Positions 16,429 to 25,566 of a stretch of 64,000 nt of DNA are shown here, piece after piece. This DNA comes from Bacteroidia bacterium. GTDB lineage: Bacteria; Bacteroidota; Bacteroidia; CAILMK01; JBBDIG01. The stretch lies in the NCBI GenBank assembly GCA_040880525.1, contig JBBDIG010000017.1, positions 62,001-126,000 on the forward strand, in the 5' to 3' direction. The notes beneath the pieces were generated by a model. The model ran no database searches, was not told the DNA's origin, and worked only from the letters and a program-made list of their open reading frames with translations. Numbering within the stretch: position 1 is the stretch's first letter; each line of letters opens with the position of its first letter. Both the position numbers and the translations under genes were made by a program.

Positions 16429-18606
16429 TTATTCCGGATACCTGGAACTACCACCGGGTTTATTTTCCTTTTCAGGACTTGGCTCTCCAGGACTTGCGCC
16501 TTCAGGTGCCGGACCTTCCGGATTTTCCTGTTCCTCAAGCAGTCTTTTTTTCTCTTCTTCCAGGCGTTTTTTCTCTGCATTGATTATATCCTCCTCACTT
16601 CCAAGATTTGGATCTTCAAGTTCTCCGCTTTCCACCATTTTATTTACGGTTTCGCTGTTCTTGGTTTCAGGATTATAATCCGTTGCTAAAATCCTAAAGG
16701 TAGTCCGCCTGTTGGCCTGGTGTTCAGCTTCAGTACAACCCAGGCCTGCTCCTGCTCCATCCTCGCAAGCACATTCATTCGCAAGCTGGGTTTCACCATA
16801 GCCTTTGGCAAATAATCTTTGCCTGTCAATGCCATTCCTCACCAAATAGTCCACAGCAGAGTCTGCCCTTCTTCTAGAGAGATCCTCATTGTATGCCATT
16901 GTGTTCCGGCAATCTGTATGTGATCCCATTTCAACAACGAGATATGGATTTCTGCTTAACAAATCAACAACGGAGTCCAAGACACTGGCGGCATCAGGTC
17001 TGATGAACGCTTTGTCCAAATCGTAAAAAATACCGCTAATGGTAATAACGGTGATGTACGGATCGAGATATAGATCCTGATATAGATCGGTGCTTACCCT
17101 CAGCCCGACAGTGGTTTGAAATTCTTCTTTGCTGTTAAAGTATTGTTGCTTTTTCGCCATGACCTGATAATCCGACTCAGCATCCAATGTAAACTCATAG
17201 CTTCCACTTTCGTCTGTAGTATCGTATTGTGGCTCATCGCTGGTGCTGCTGATGAGTGTAACGATTGCATTGGGAATCACTTCTTCTGTTTTCAGGTCCT
17301 TAACCTGTCCGCTCAATGTAAATATGAGTGGGTTCAGGATAAAAGAATAAATATCATCGCCACGGCTCCGGGGTCTGTTAGAGGTAAAAAATCCTTCATT
17401 ACCCGACTCATTAATAGTAATTCCAAAATCATCACCACCTGAATTCAATGGTGAACGCAGGTTTTCAGGTTCCGTCCAGTCGGTTCCGGTTCCGTAACTT
17501 CTGAAAATATCCAGGCCGCCCATTCCCAGGTGATAATCAGAAGAGAAATACAGGACGGTATCCTCGCGGTGATAAGGAAAGAATTCATCCCCGGGGGTAT
17601 TTATGGTAGGGCCTAAGTTCACGGGATCACTCCAGGTACGTCCTCTTTTAACATAAAAGCTCACCCAGATATCATGTCCGCCCAGTCCGCCTTCCCTGTT
17701 GCTGGCAAAGAACAGCTTGCTCTCGTCTGCTGAAAGAAAAGGCTGGCCATATCTATCAAGGAGATTTGAATCAGCACAAAAAGGTAAGGGGCCTTCTACG
17801 TTCCAATCTTTGCCTCGTTTTCTGGCTTCATAGATCCGGCAGGTGGAATCTTTTCCATTGGCACCATTGCATTGCGTGTAATACATCACCGACCCGCGCT
17901 CATTAAAAGCGGGTGTACCTTCATTGAAGTTTGTATTTACGTCTCCGGTGAGGGCTGCAGGATTTGCCCAGCGGTCGAACCTGCGGCTCCTGGCTTTATC
18001 CATAGAATATATATCGCTGTACCCCATGCCGGTCCATCCGTAGGTTTTATTTCCCTGAGATTCAGGTCTGTCAGAACTAAAGTAGATTGTGCGGTCACTT
18101 TTATAATACATGGGCGCAAAATCATTATCACTGCTATTGGCAAACCTGAAATTCTCTACCTCATAGCGGGAACCCTCCTCAATCCACTTCAGCGCAAGCT
18201 CACATGCCCTGATCTCGAAATCGGCTAATGTATCACTGGGAGCAGCTTTCTTGTAATTCTGAAATGAGACGATGGCATCCTCATACTTTTCCAGTTGCTT
18301 CAGCATCCGGCCATGGTAGTAATGTGCGATGGGATCAGGATAGCCGATGCGGATCGCTTTCTTATACTGAATTTCTGCCTGGCGATATTCATCTGCACGC
18401 CTGTAGCTCTCTGCAGTTAAAAACGCTACTTCCTGTTTATCCTCTCGGTTGTACTCTTTATTGCTGTATAACCTCTTGTACATTTCAGCAGCTACAGCAT
18501 ACTCACTTTGTTTGTACGCTTTATCCGCTTCTTCGCGGGAAGCTTTACAGGAAATCAATGCAATGGTGAAAATTATTGGGGTAAGGTAATGCAGGTATTT
18601 TCTCAT
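16429..18606 (-). CDS. porE-like: PorE-like OmpA-family lipoprotein (T9SS anchor)
   Basis: The 725-residue lipoprotein has a lipobox ending LISC (Cys20). Domain order: TPR region (about 25-150; EYAVAAEMYKRLY, EYRQAEIQYKKAI), a PD40/WD40 propeller with repeated IYFSSDRPESQG, LFFASNREGGLGGHDIW and LYFSSDYHLGMGGLDI blades (about 170-420), a carboxypeptidase-regulatory-like beta domain (LSGQVKDLKTEEVIPNA), and an OmpA peptidoglycan-binding domain (VVEMGSHTDCR, LSRRRADSAVDYL). This TPR-propeller-CRD-OmpA order is that of PorE, which anchors the T9SS trans-envelope complex to peptidoglycan. The acidic Pro/Glu-rich tail (about 665-725) is extra. Other OmpA/PD40 proteins of Bacteroidota share parts of this layout, so PorE is the best but not the only reading. 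The presence of T9SS cargo genes in the window fits. Confidence 0.82.
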   Translation of the reverse strand: MRKYLHYLTPIIFTIALISCKASREEADKAYKQSEYAVAAEMYKRLYSNKEYNREDKQEVAFLTAESYRRADEYRQAEIQYKKAIRIGYPDPIAHYYHGRMLKQLEKYEDAIVSFQNYKKAAPSDTLADFEIRACELALKWIEEGSRYEVENFRFANSSDNDFAPMYYKSDRTIYFSSDRPESQGNKTYGWTGMGYSDIYSMDKARSRRFDRWANPAALTGDVNTNFNEGTPAFNERGSVMYYTQCNGANGKDSTCRIYEARKRGKDWNVEGPLPFCADSNLLDRYGQPFLSADESKLFFASNREGGLGGHDIWVSFYVKRGRTWSDPVNLGPTINTPGDEFFPYHREDTVLYFSSDYHLGMGGLDIFRSYGTGTDWTEPENLRSPLNSGGDDFGITINESGNEGFFTSNRPRSRGDDIYSFILNPLIFTLSGQVKDLKTEEVIPNAIVTLISSTSDEPQYDTTDESGSYEFTLDAESDYQVMAKKQQYFNSKEEFQTTVGLRVSTDLYQDLYLDPYITVITISGIFYDLDKAFIRPDAASVLDSVVDLLSRNPYLVVEMGSHTDCRNTMAYNEDLSRRRADSAVDYLVRNGIDRQRLFAKGYGETQLANECACEDGAGAGLGCTEAEHQANRRTTFRILATDYNPETKNSETVNKMVESGELEDPNLGSEEDIINAEKKRLEEEKKRLLEEQENPEGPAPEGASPGEPSPEKENKPGGSSRYPE

Positions 18607-18676
18607 TAGGTCTCGATTTGTGCGGACTAAGATAGGCTGATTTTTAAATTCTGTTAAAAAAAGACTTAATTTACGG

Positions 18677-20869
18677 TTAACGCAAAAATAACAATTCGCG
18701 GTACTTAGGTAAGGGCCAAAGCTTGTCCTCTACCATGATCTCAAGCTTATCCGCATGATAACGAATGTTATCCATGAACGGCTTTACTATATGACAGTAA
18801 GCCAAAGCCTTTTCACGCGGATCTTCCAGTTCATTTGCTTTCTTCCGCTCGTTAACCATTTTCTTCACGTTTTCTTTAATTAATGAAACATTAGTGGATA
18901 TTTTCTTAATTGTATTCAGAACCGCTTCTGCTTCATCTTCCAATCCTATTTTCCTTAGTCCAAGCTGATTTTTAATTAATACATTCTGATAACGGATCGC
19001 TGCAGGAACAATATGCGTAAGAGCGAGCTCTCCTGTTAAGCGGGATTCTATTTGCGTCCGTTTCGTATAAATATCCAAAGTAATTTCATGCCGGGCTTTT
19101 ATTTCCCGCTCGGTTAAAATGCGGTTCCCAATAAAAACTTCTTTGGTTTTATCTGATAAATAGGCATCTAAAGCCTCCGGAGTTGTTTTTACGTTTGCTA
19201 ATCCACGTTTTTCAGCTTCGGCTACCCACTCCTCACTGTAGTTATTTCCCTCAAACCTCACTGATTTTGATTCCGCATTATACTTTTTCAGGATCTGTAG
19301 AATAGCCATTTCTTTGGCCTCTCCCCCTTCAATGAGCTGGTCAACCTCTACTTTGAAGCACTTCAACTGGTGGGCAACAATGGCATTCAAAACCGTCATA
19401 GGTGAAGCCACATTTGCAGACGATCCTACGGCACGGAACTCAAATTTATTTCCGGTGAATGCAAAAGGCGATGTACGGTTCCTGTCAGTATTATCCCTGC
19501 GAATGTTTGGAATTTTAGGAATATCCATCTTAAAGCTAGCCTCGCCATTACCGGCATCCTCAATAAAGTGTTCCTTTTCCTGTTCCAACTGATCCAACAC
19601 CCGCGTGAGTTCAGATCCCATGAACATGGAGATAATTGCCGGAGGCGCTTCATTGGCTCCAAGCCGATGATCATTTCCGCTTCCGGCTATGCTTGCCCGA
19701 AGCAATGGTGCGTGATCGTGAACGGCCTTGGTGACATTAAGAAGGAAAGTAAGAAACTGAAGATTACGAATAGATGTGCTGCCGGGCGAAAGCAGATTGA
19801 CCCCGGTATCAGTGCTGAGCGACCAATTGTTGTGCTTTCCTGAGCCATTCACGCCTTCAAAAGGCTTCTCGTGTAAAAGACATATAAAGTGATTCCTGCG
19901 GGAAATTTTGTCCAGAATATCCATCAGCAGCGCATTATGATCTACCGCAATGTTTACCTCTTCAAACAAGGGGGCACATTCAAACTGGCCGGGAGCAACT
20001 TCATTATGTCGAGTTTTCAGGGGAATACCGAGTTGAATGGCCTCACGCTCCAACTCCACCATAAAGGCATTTACGCGCTCCGGAATAGATCCGAAATAAT
20101 GATCCTCGAGTTGCTGGCCTTTTGCAGGAGCATGGCCGAAAAGTGTGCGACCCGTCAGCATCAAGTCAGGCCGGGCGAATACCATCGCTGAATCTACCAG
20201 AAAATATTCCTGCTCCACTCCCAATGTTGCGATCACCTTTTTTACCTCCGGATCAAAGTAGCGGCATACGTCCACGGCTGCTTTATCCAGGTTATGAAGC
20301 GCCCGAAGCAGGGGAGCTTTATAGTCTAGTGCCTCTCCGGTGTAGGAAACGAAAATGGTGGGAATGCAAAGCGTTACACCAGCGCGCGTTTTCATCAGAA
20401 ATGCCGGGGAACTGGGATCCCAGGCTGTGTAACCTCTTGCCTCAAAAGTATTCCTTATGCCGCCACTGGGAAAGCTTGATGCGTCAGGTTCCTGTTGTAT
20501 CAGCGCATTGCCCGTAAATGCCTCAATAGCTTCTCCATCTTTGAGATCAAAAAATGAATCGTGTTTCTCTGCCGTCAATCCCGTAAGGGGCTGAAACCAG
20601 TGGGTGTAATGAGTGGTATCGCGTTCCATGGCCCAGGTTTTCATGGCAGTGGCCACGGCATCAGCAACCTGCGGATCTATGCTTGTACCCTCATGAATAG
20701 CGGATAACAAATCATTATAGGTTTCTCCTGACATATATTTCTTCATCGCCTTTAAGGAGAAAACCTGGCTATTGTACAGTTCTGAGATCTTTCGCTTGTC
20801 AGTCCCATTTGTACTTGGTTCCGCATTCTGTTCTATGGTATGCAGGGCTCTGAAACGCATCTCTAACAT
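18677..20869 (-). CDS. glnN: Glutamine synthetase type III
   Basis: The enzyme makes glutamine from glutamate, ammonia and ATP. The 730-residue length is that of the GSIII class, much longer than GSI. Catalytic blocks are intact: GVEQEYF (217-223), RHNEVAPGQFECAP (287-300) and NGSGKHNNWS (341-350), which contribute metal, glutamate and ATP ligands. The N-terminal GSIII-specific domain and the helical C-terminal extension are both present. ATG 20869 is taken; ATG 20860 (MRFRALH) is also possible. It stands alone, with the PorE-like gene downstream after a 70-bp gap. Upstream is A/T-rich, and no NtcA- or GlnR-type site was recognised. Confidence 0.96.
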   Translation of the reverse strand: MLEMRFRALHTIEQNAEPSTNGTDKRKISELYNSQVFSLKAMKKYMSGETYNDLLSAIHEGTSIDPQVADAVATAMKTWAMERDTTHYTHWFQPLTGLTAEKHDSFFDLKDGEAIEAFTGNALIQQEPDASSFPSGGIRNTFEARGYTAWDPSSPAFLMKTRAGVTLCIPTIFVSYTGEALDYKAPLLRALHNLDKAAVDVCRYFDPEVKKVIATLGVEQEYFLVDSAMVFARPDLMLTGRTLFGHAPAKGQQLEDHYFGSIPERVNAFMVELEREAIQLGIPLKTRHNEVAPGQFECAPLFEEVNIAVDHNALLMDILDKISRRNHFICLLHEKPFEGVNGSGKHNNWSLSTDTGVNLLSPGSTSIRNLQFLTFLLNVTKAVHDHAPLLRASIAGSGNDHRLGANEAPPAIISMFMGSELTRVLDQLEQEKEHFIEDAGNGEASFKMDIPKIPNIRRDNTDRNRTSPFAFTGNKFEFRAVGSSANVASPMTVLNAIVAHQLKCFKVEVDQLIEGGEAKEMAILQILKKYNAESKSVRFEGNNYSEEWVAEAEKRGLANVKTTPEALDAYLSDKTKEVFIGNRILTEREIKARHEITLDIYTKRTQIESRLTGELALTHIVPAAIRYQNVLIKNQLGLRKIGLEDEAEAVLNTIKKISTNVSLIKENVKKMVNERKKANELEDPREKALAYCHIVKPFMDNIRYHADKLEIMVEDKLWPLPKYRELLFLR

Positions 20870-21010
20870 AATTTAAATGATAATTAATATGGAGAAAAAA
20901 TGGCTGTAAAATTACACCAAAGGCTGTCAATTCCTGATTTTCCTGGCAAGGATTGTTTTCAGTCTGTTGCCAAAAAGATAAAGAAAGTTCGTCCTCTCTG
21001 ATCCTCTGCG

Positions 21011-21469
21011 TTATAGCTCTGATGTTTTGCGTTGAAAGAAGATGTAATCTGTAGCCAGAGGTTCCGTTCCACTTTGACGCAGGAGGAGATTGATCTGCCC
21101 ACGGTGATAGGCCCCATGCAAAAGCAAATGATCCAGGATTTCCCTTAGTGTGGAGCCATAGCGCTCTCCTTTAGAGTTGGTATAAATGACTGATCGTTCC
21201 AGATCATTCTCACTGACTTCCACCAGCAACCGGCTCCAGTCGCTGTAAACCCGCAGAAAATCCTTCCGGGTTTGCACAAGGTCCTGATCGGGCCAGATGG
21301 CAACCTTTGTACTGTCCCCGGCAGCACGTTTATGCCACACTGCCAGGGCACTTGCTATATGCGCGAAAATTTCTATGGCTCGTCCCGTTATATTTTCAGC
21401 AGCAGCAAAATCCAGCAGTTTAAGATTTATATTTTGATCATAATCAAAAAGATGGGGGTACTCTCTCAT
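21011..21469 (-). CDS. DinB-fold metal-dependent protein
   Basis: The 152-residue product has the four-helix DinB/YfiT pattern. The expected metal triad is visible: a His in helix 2 (IFAHIASALAVW) and an HxxxH pair late in the chain (LLLHGAYHRGQINLLLRQSG). The start is set at ATG 21469 (MREYPHLF), because the longer frame begins at TTG. Relatives act as thiol-dependent transferases or have no known substrate, so only the fold is assigned. It is separated from the upstream DUF502 gene by 184 bp. Confidence 0.85.
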   Translation of the reverse strand: MREYPHLFDYDQNINLKLLDFAAAENITGRAIEIFAHIASALAVWHKRAAGDSTKVAIWPDQDLVQTRKDFLRVYSDWSRLLVEVSENDLERSVIYTNSKGERYGSTLREILDHLLLHGAYHRGQINLLLRQSGTEPLATDYIFFQRKTSEL

Positions 21470-21653
21470 GCAAATCAAAGGTGTGGTTTGAACCGGTTGT
21501 GAAGAACTCCGCAGGTTCCTGACCGGCTCATGTTTTCAAATAATTTATGCTATAGAGAGAAGATTTAAAAAGACTACATTTGAAATAGTTCCCCGGTGTA
21601 GACCTTATCAGGTTGGATTTTAATTTCCTCCAGATTTTTCCAACTTGTTCATC

Positions 21654-22292
21654 TTACCGGGGAATTTTTCTCTCAGACTCCTCCTCCACTATTTCCTTCT
21701 CAGCACCAAAACCTGTTACTCCTCCTGAAACAATAAATTTCATTGTTTCCGTGCTGTTTGCATCCAGTTTCTTGATTTTTTCAACGGGCACAACGAATAG
21801 ATTTCCGGAAAAATTATAGGAATGGGGAAAATAAACGGCCACATAGCCTTTTACATTCAACACGTCTAAATTTTCACGGGTTAAAAATCCCAGTTTACAA
21901 ACTCCGTTTGATGTCATTTCTACCATCACCGGAACCTTGAATTTCTTTTTGTCTCCGATGAATGCTTCCGTCAAATCCTTAATAGACGTATAAATAATAT
22001 TCACCAGCGGCATTCTGTTCATGATTTGGTCAATCAGCCTCAGCAGGCTATCCGGGAGAAAGATCGTAACCAGATATCCGATCAGGGTAATAATGCCCAC
22101 CACCAGCATCAGGCCCAGGCCCGGTATGCTAACCGGGATCAGGTTATCCAAAAATTGAATTGTGGCTACAATTACATAAATGGTAACTGCGATGGGAAAC
22201 AGGAAAAGAAGCCCCCGTAGAAAATAATCAAGGAATACCCTTACCTGTGATCTATCACGCTTTGCCGGTAACATCTGGTGCTCATTCTTCAT
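21654..22292 (-). CDS. DUF502 family membrane protein
   Basis: The 212-residue product has two strong membrane spans (about 22-48, LLFLFPIAVTIYVIVATIQF; and about 58-80, GLGLMLVVGIITLIGYLVTI) with the typical DUF502 loop (NLIPVSIPGLG) and the PLVNIIYTSIKDLTEAF motif. It is followed by a soluble beta domain that ends in a Glu/Lys/Arg tail. The family is widespread but its function is not established. It starts 30 bp after purD on the same strand, so it is probably co-transcribed with it. Confidence 0.85.
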   Translation of the reverse strand: MKNEHQMLPAKRDRSQVRVFLDYFLRGLLFLFPIAVTIYVIVATIQFLDNLIPVSIPGLGLMLVVGIITLIGYLVTIFLPDSLLRLIDQIMNRMPLVNIIYTSIKDLTEAFIGDKKKFKVPVMVEMTSNGVCKLGFLTRENLDVLNVKGYVAVYFPHSYNFSGNLFVVPVEKIKKLDANSTETMKFIVSGGVTGFGAEKEIVEEESERKIPR

Positions 22293-22322
22293 ATTAAAAA
22301 ATAATGTGCTTTCTTTTAATCA

Positions 22323-23600
22323 TTAATTCAAAAGATCATTCCCTATATCTTCCCGGTATTCCTTGTTTGCAAAGTCAATTTTATTTGCTTCGCGATAAGC
22401 CATCTTGCGGGCTTCTTCAAGCGTATCGGCTAAGGCAGTAATGGAAAGAACGCGGCCTCCATTAGTTATCACTTTATCTTCAAAATTTTTGGTTCCGGCA
22501 TGAAATACCAGGCAATCCTCGCATTTTTCCAGCCCTGAGATCACCTTTCCTTTTTCATAGCTTGCGGGATATCCTCCGGAAACCAGCATTACGGTAATGG
22601 CATTGCGGGGATCAACTTCGAGAGATTGGGATTTCAGAGCGCCTCTTGCCGTATCAAAAATGGCGGATAAAAGATCTGACTTGATCCGGGGCACCACCAC
22701 CTCCGCTTCCGGGTCTCCTAATCGAACGTTGTATTCTATAACGAAAGGCCGGCCCTCTACCTCCATCAACCCAAAGTAGAGGAATCCGCGGTAGTGCATT
22801 CTCTCCCTGCGAATTCCCTCAAGTGTTGGACGCACTATCTGATCTTCTATCCTTTGCATCAACGCTGCATCCGCAAACGGCACCGGAGATACAGCGCCCA
22901 TCCCACCGGTATTCGGGCCTTTGTCGCCCGCAAGCAGCCGTTTATAATCTTTGGCGGTGGGCATCATCACATACTCCTTCCCATCCGTCAGCACGAAAAC
23001 AGAAAGCTCTCTGCCGCTCAGGAACTGCTCTATTACCACCTTGTTACCTGCCTGCCCAAACTTCTTTTCTTCCAGTATATTTATCAGTTCCTGTCGTGCT
23101 TCCTCCCCCGTTTCAGGAATGATGACGCCTTTCCCTCCTGCCAGTCCATCCACCTTTATGACCACCGGCAGCTCGTGCCCATCTATATATTCCAGCGCTT
23201 GCTGCAGTTCGTAGCTCTGAAATTCACGGAATTCGGCCGTTGGAATATTGTATTTCTGCATGAAATGTTTTGCGAAACTTTTGCTGCTCTCCAGGCGGGC
23301 GGCTGCTTGGTCAGGACCAAAAACCGGAATATTTTTCAACGCCTCATTTTCTCTGAAATAATCCACAAGCCCTTCTGCCAGGGGCTGTTCCGGTCCGGAG
23401 ATTACCAGCGCTATATTGTACTCTTTCACCGCTGCAGCAATCGCTTCAAAATCAGTGGCCTCAAAATCCAGGTTGACACCGGATGAATTGGTTCCGGCAT
23501 TTCCGGGCGCAATGTAGAGCTGGCCGCAATCCGCACTCTGCAAAATCTTCCAGGCGAGCGCATGTTCCCGGCCACCTGCGCCAAGTAATAATATATTCAT
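22323..23600 (-). CDS. purD: Phosphoribosylamine-glycine ligase
   Basis: PurD joins phosphoribosylamine and glycine with ATP, step two of purine synthesis. The 425-residue length is normal. The N-domain begins MNILLLGAGGREHALAWK. The ATP-grasp centre includes PVVIKVDGLAGGKGV and GPNTGGMGAVSP, and the metal-binding region reads FVIEYNVRLGDPEAEVV. The start is fixed by the family N-terminus. A perfect TACCTTTGC promoter box lies 18 bp upstream. DUF502 follows. Confidence 0.97.
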   Translation of the reverse strand: MNILLLGAGGREHALAWKILQSADCGQLYIAPGNAGTNSSGVNLDFEATDFEAIAAAVKEYNIALVISGPEQPLAEGLVDYFRENEALKNIPVFGPDQAAARLESSKSFAKHFMQKYNIPTAEFREFQSYELQQALEYIDGHELPVVIKVDGLAGGKGVIIPETGEEARQELINILEEKKFGQAGNKVVIEQFLSGRELSVFVLTDGKEYVMMPTAKDYKRLLAGDKGPNTGGMGAVSPVPFADAALMQRIEDQIVRPTLEGIRRERMHYRGFLYFGLMEVEGRPFVIEYNVRLGDPEAEVVVPRIKSDLLSAIFDTARGALKSQSLEVDPRNAITVMLVSGGYPASYEKGKVISGLEKCEDCLVFHAGTKNFEDKVITNGGRVLSITALADTLEEARKMAYREANKIDFANKEYREDIGNDLLN

Positions 23601-23618
23601 TCAAGAAAATTTGTAGCA

Positions 23619-23627
23619 GCAAAGGTA
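23619..23627 (-). promoter_or_regulatory. Promoter -7 box for purD
   Basis: The minus strand reads TACCTTTGC, matching TAnnTTTG, and predicts a start site about 10-15 nt before the purD ATG. No clear TTG at -33. Confidence 0.5.
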
Positions 23628-23765
23628 GGGGCCACACCCATGAAATACCCGTAGGAGTACCAGTTTACCCATATCAGCATTCTCCGTCCTGAAGAGCCTG
23701 ATCATATAAAGTAAACCAAGTAATTGGAAAATCAATAATCTAATGAGAATAATGATGAAGCTATC

Positions 23766-23865
23766 TACAATAGTTCGTCTGAAAACTCAGACTATCAGAA
23801 TAAGCTATTTACTGGTAAGCCTTGCGGATTGGAACAGGCGGCAATTTTCTGAATAGACTATTGTA
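23766..23865. repeat. 100-bp element bounded by inverted repeats
   Basis: TACAATAGT (23766-23774) and its perfect inverse ACTATTGTA (23857-23865) bound 100 bp just downstream of the M43 protease gene. The inverted similarity continues imperfectly inward (TCTGAAAA against TTTTCTGA). Internal hairpin GTCTGA/TCAGAC lies near 23777-23792. No coding capacity. It could be a small miniature-transposon relic or a structured 3' region. Confidence 0.4.
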
Positions 23866-23874
23866 TTCATTAAT

Positions 23875-25113
23875 TTAATAAACCACAATTTTTACCGTCT
23901 TTGCTATTCCGCCATATAGTGCCTTGACTACATATAACCCGGAAGAAAGGGTTCCTAGTGAGATCTTTTGTTGTGCAATAAGGATTTCAGGAAAAGTCCG
24001 CTCTCCTAACAGCTTTCCCTGTACATTATAAACCATCACAGTAACTGATTCGCGGTCATCAAAAAGTGCATTCAGTATGAGGGATTGGTCATCCTGGCGA
24101 TAATAGATATCAAGTTCATCTTCCGTTACCTCACTATAATCAATGAAATCTTCCTGGCAGCCGCTTTCCACCAGGTTCGTAAAAGTCGTAAGTTCCGGAC
24201 GGTAGGTAAAGATGGCATCGCGCATCGCTTTCTTTTGCCCTGCGGTAAATACATTCATGCAGTCATCTGTGCTATAGTCCATGAAATTGGCCGTCTGCCT
24301 CACAAAACCGCATTGTTCAGGTTCGGGACAGAGGGGTGGCGAGGCAAAGAACTGCCCGGAGCATAAAGGCGTATCATCAATTCCATCATCATCATCGCAT
24401 CCTCCTTCACCGCTTTGATCGCTACCCCAGGGATGGGGCAGATTGAAGTAATGGCCAACTTCATGGCTCATGGTATGGCCTAACCTATAGATAGGGCTGT
24501 GGGGCGTATTTCTGCCCACAAACCTGTACACCATAACTACTCCATCAAAAGGCTGGTTGGCGGCCTGGCTGGCATAATAGGAATAACCCTGAGTACGGCT
24601 ATTTCCATCAATGGAGCGAACGATCCAGATATTCAGGTACCGCTCCACCGGCCAACGGCTAAGATCTTTTGTCAGCATTTCTTCTTCGGTAAGCAAATCG
24701 GTCAGCGGACTTTTGACGCGTACAACGCCATTTGAGGGATTGCCATTAGGATCAATGCTGGCGAGGCAAAATCGGATGCGCGCATCGGCTCCGGCAGGAT
24801 CGTCATTGGCTCCGCCACCATAGCGTCCATAATCCTCGTTCAGTACCTCAATTTGATTCTGCAACAGCGAATCGTGCAAGTTTTCCTGCCCATCCTCATG
24901 TATCACATGAAAAACCACCGGCACCAATACCATTTGATTTTTATCCTCAGTTTTAAATGACGGGGTAGTAAAATGGGGAAACATTCCCCGCTCTTCCAGC
25001 CGTTCAGACATTTCTGGCGTCATGCAATGGCGCTGGCCATCCGCCACCTGAGCTCCGGACTGATGCCAGGGAAAGATCATTAAAAAAATCAGTATAAAAA
25101 GAATTCGATACAA
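23875..25113 (-). CDS. Secreted M43 (pappalysin-like) metalloprotease with T9SS sorting domain
   Basis: The 412-residue product begins at TTG 25113; no ATG precedes the signal peptide (MYRILFILIFLMIFPWH...AQ). The zinc motif HEVGHYFNLPH lies at 217-227 (His217, Glu218, His221, His227) with the family Asn in place of the metzincin Gly. A Met-turn NFMDYS (Met278) is followed by the typical DDCMNVFTAGQ. The last 85 residues are a T9SS sorting domain (ESVTVMVYNVQGKLL ... KTVKIVVY). It should be a cell-surface or released endopeptidase; its substrate is unknown. It starts 18 bp after the SPOR gene, at the end of the secA-deoC-SPOR run. Confidence 0.9.
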   Translation of the reverse strand: MYRILFILIFLMIFPWHQSGAQVADGQRHCMTPEMSERLEERGMFPHFTTPSFKTEDKNQMVLVPVVFHVIHEDGQENLHDSLLQNQIEVLNEDYGRYGGGANDDPAGADARIRFCLASIDPNGNPSNGVVRVKSPLTDLLTEEEMLTKDLSRWPVERYLNIWIVRSIDGNSRTQGYSYYASQAANQPFDGVVMVYRFVGRNTPHSPIYRLGHTMSHEVGHYFNLPHPWGSDQSGEGGCDDDDGIDDTPLCSGQFFASPPLCPEPEQCGFVRQTANFMDYSTDDCMNVFTAGQKKAMRDAIFTYRPELTTFTNLVESGCQEDFIDYSEVTEDELDIYYRQDDQSLILNALFDDRESVTVMVYNVQGKLLGERTFPEILIAQQKISLGTLSSGLYVVKALYGGIAKTVKIVVY

Positions 25114-25131
25114 AAGATGTTGAATTTAAAA

Positions 25132-25566
25132 TTAACGGCTGCTCCGGAGCGGAGGAAACTGCACCTTTTTATCAGCTACCACAATAGCACCGGGATATTC
25201 TTCCCTCACATCCCTGAGCATCCTTTGCGCTTCGAACCTGTCACGGAAATCCCCCACACGAATGGTGAAGTAGGGTTTTTCATAATTTATATACGCTTCC
25301 TCGTCCGAAAACTCTTTCAGGAATTCCGTTCGGGCTTTCATTGCTTCATCCTTGCTGGTTCCGAAATAGATCTGCAGGCGATAACCTGACATTCCTTCCT
25401 TTCTCTCGTTTTCCATTAATCGTTGCGATAAAAGCGAATCTAGCTGGTCAGAGCTGTGAATATCCACCCAGCCCTCCACCGGGCTTATTTCCTCGCAAAG
25501 TTCAATTTGTGCAGCTACCACGGCAGGTATACCAGTAAGTATGGTCAGTATCAGCAGGATTTTCAT
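25132..25566 (-). CDS. SPOR-domain protein
   Basis: The 144-residue product has a signal peptide (about 1-19, ending VVAAQ) and a C-terminal SPOR domain (about 60-140; LQIYFGTSKDEAMKART, YFTIRVGDFRDRFEAQRML). SPOR domains bind denuded peptidoglycan at division sites, so a periplasmic wall-binding role is likely. It starts inside the last codons of deoC (4-bp ATGA overlap), showing translational coupling. Confidence 0.88.
   Translation of the reverse strand: MKILLILTILTGIPAVVAAQIELCEEISPVEGWVDIHSSDQLDSLLSQRLMENERKEGMSGYRLQIYFGTSKDEAMKARTEFLKEFSDEEAYINYEKPYFTIRVGDFRDRFEAQRMLRDVREEYPGAIVVADKKVQFPPLRSSR

Noticed and set aside
22794-23486. 230-residue plus-strand open frame inside purD
   Set aside because: It is antisense to conserved ATP-grasp coding sequence and His/Arg/Phe-rich without a family signature.
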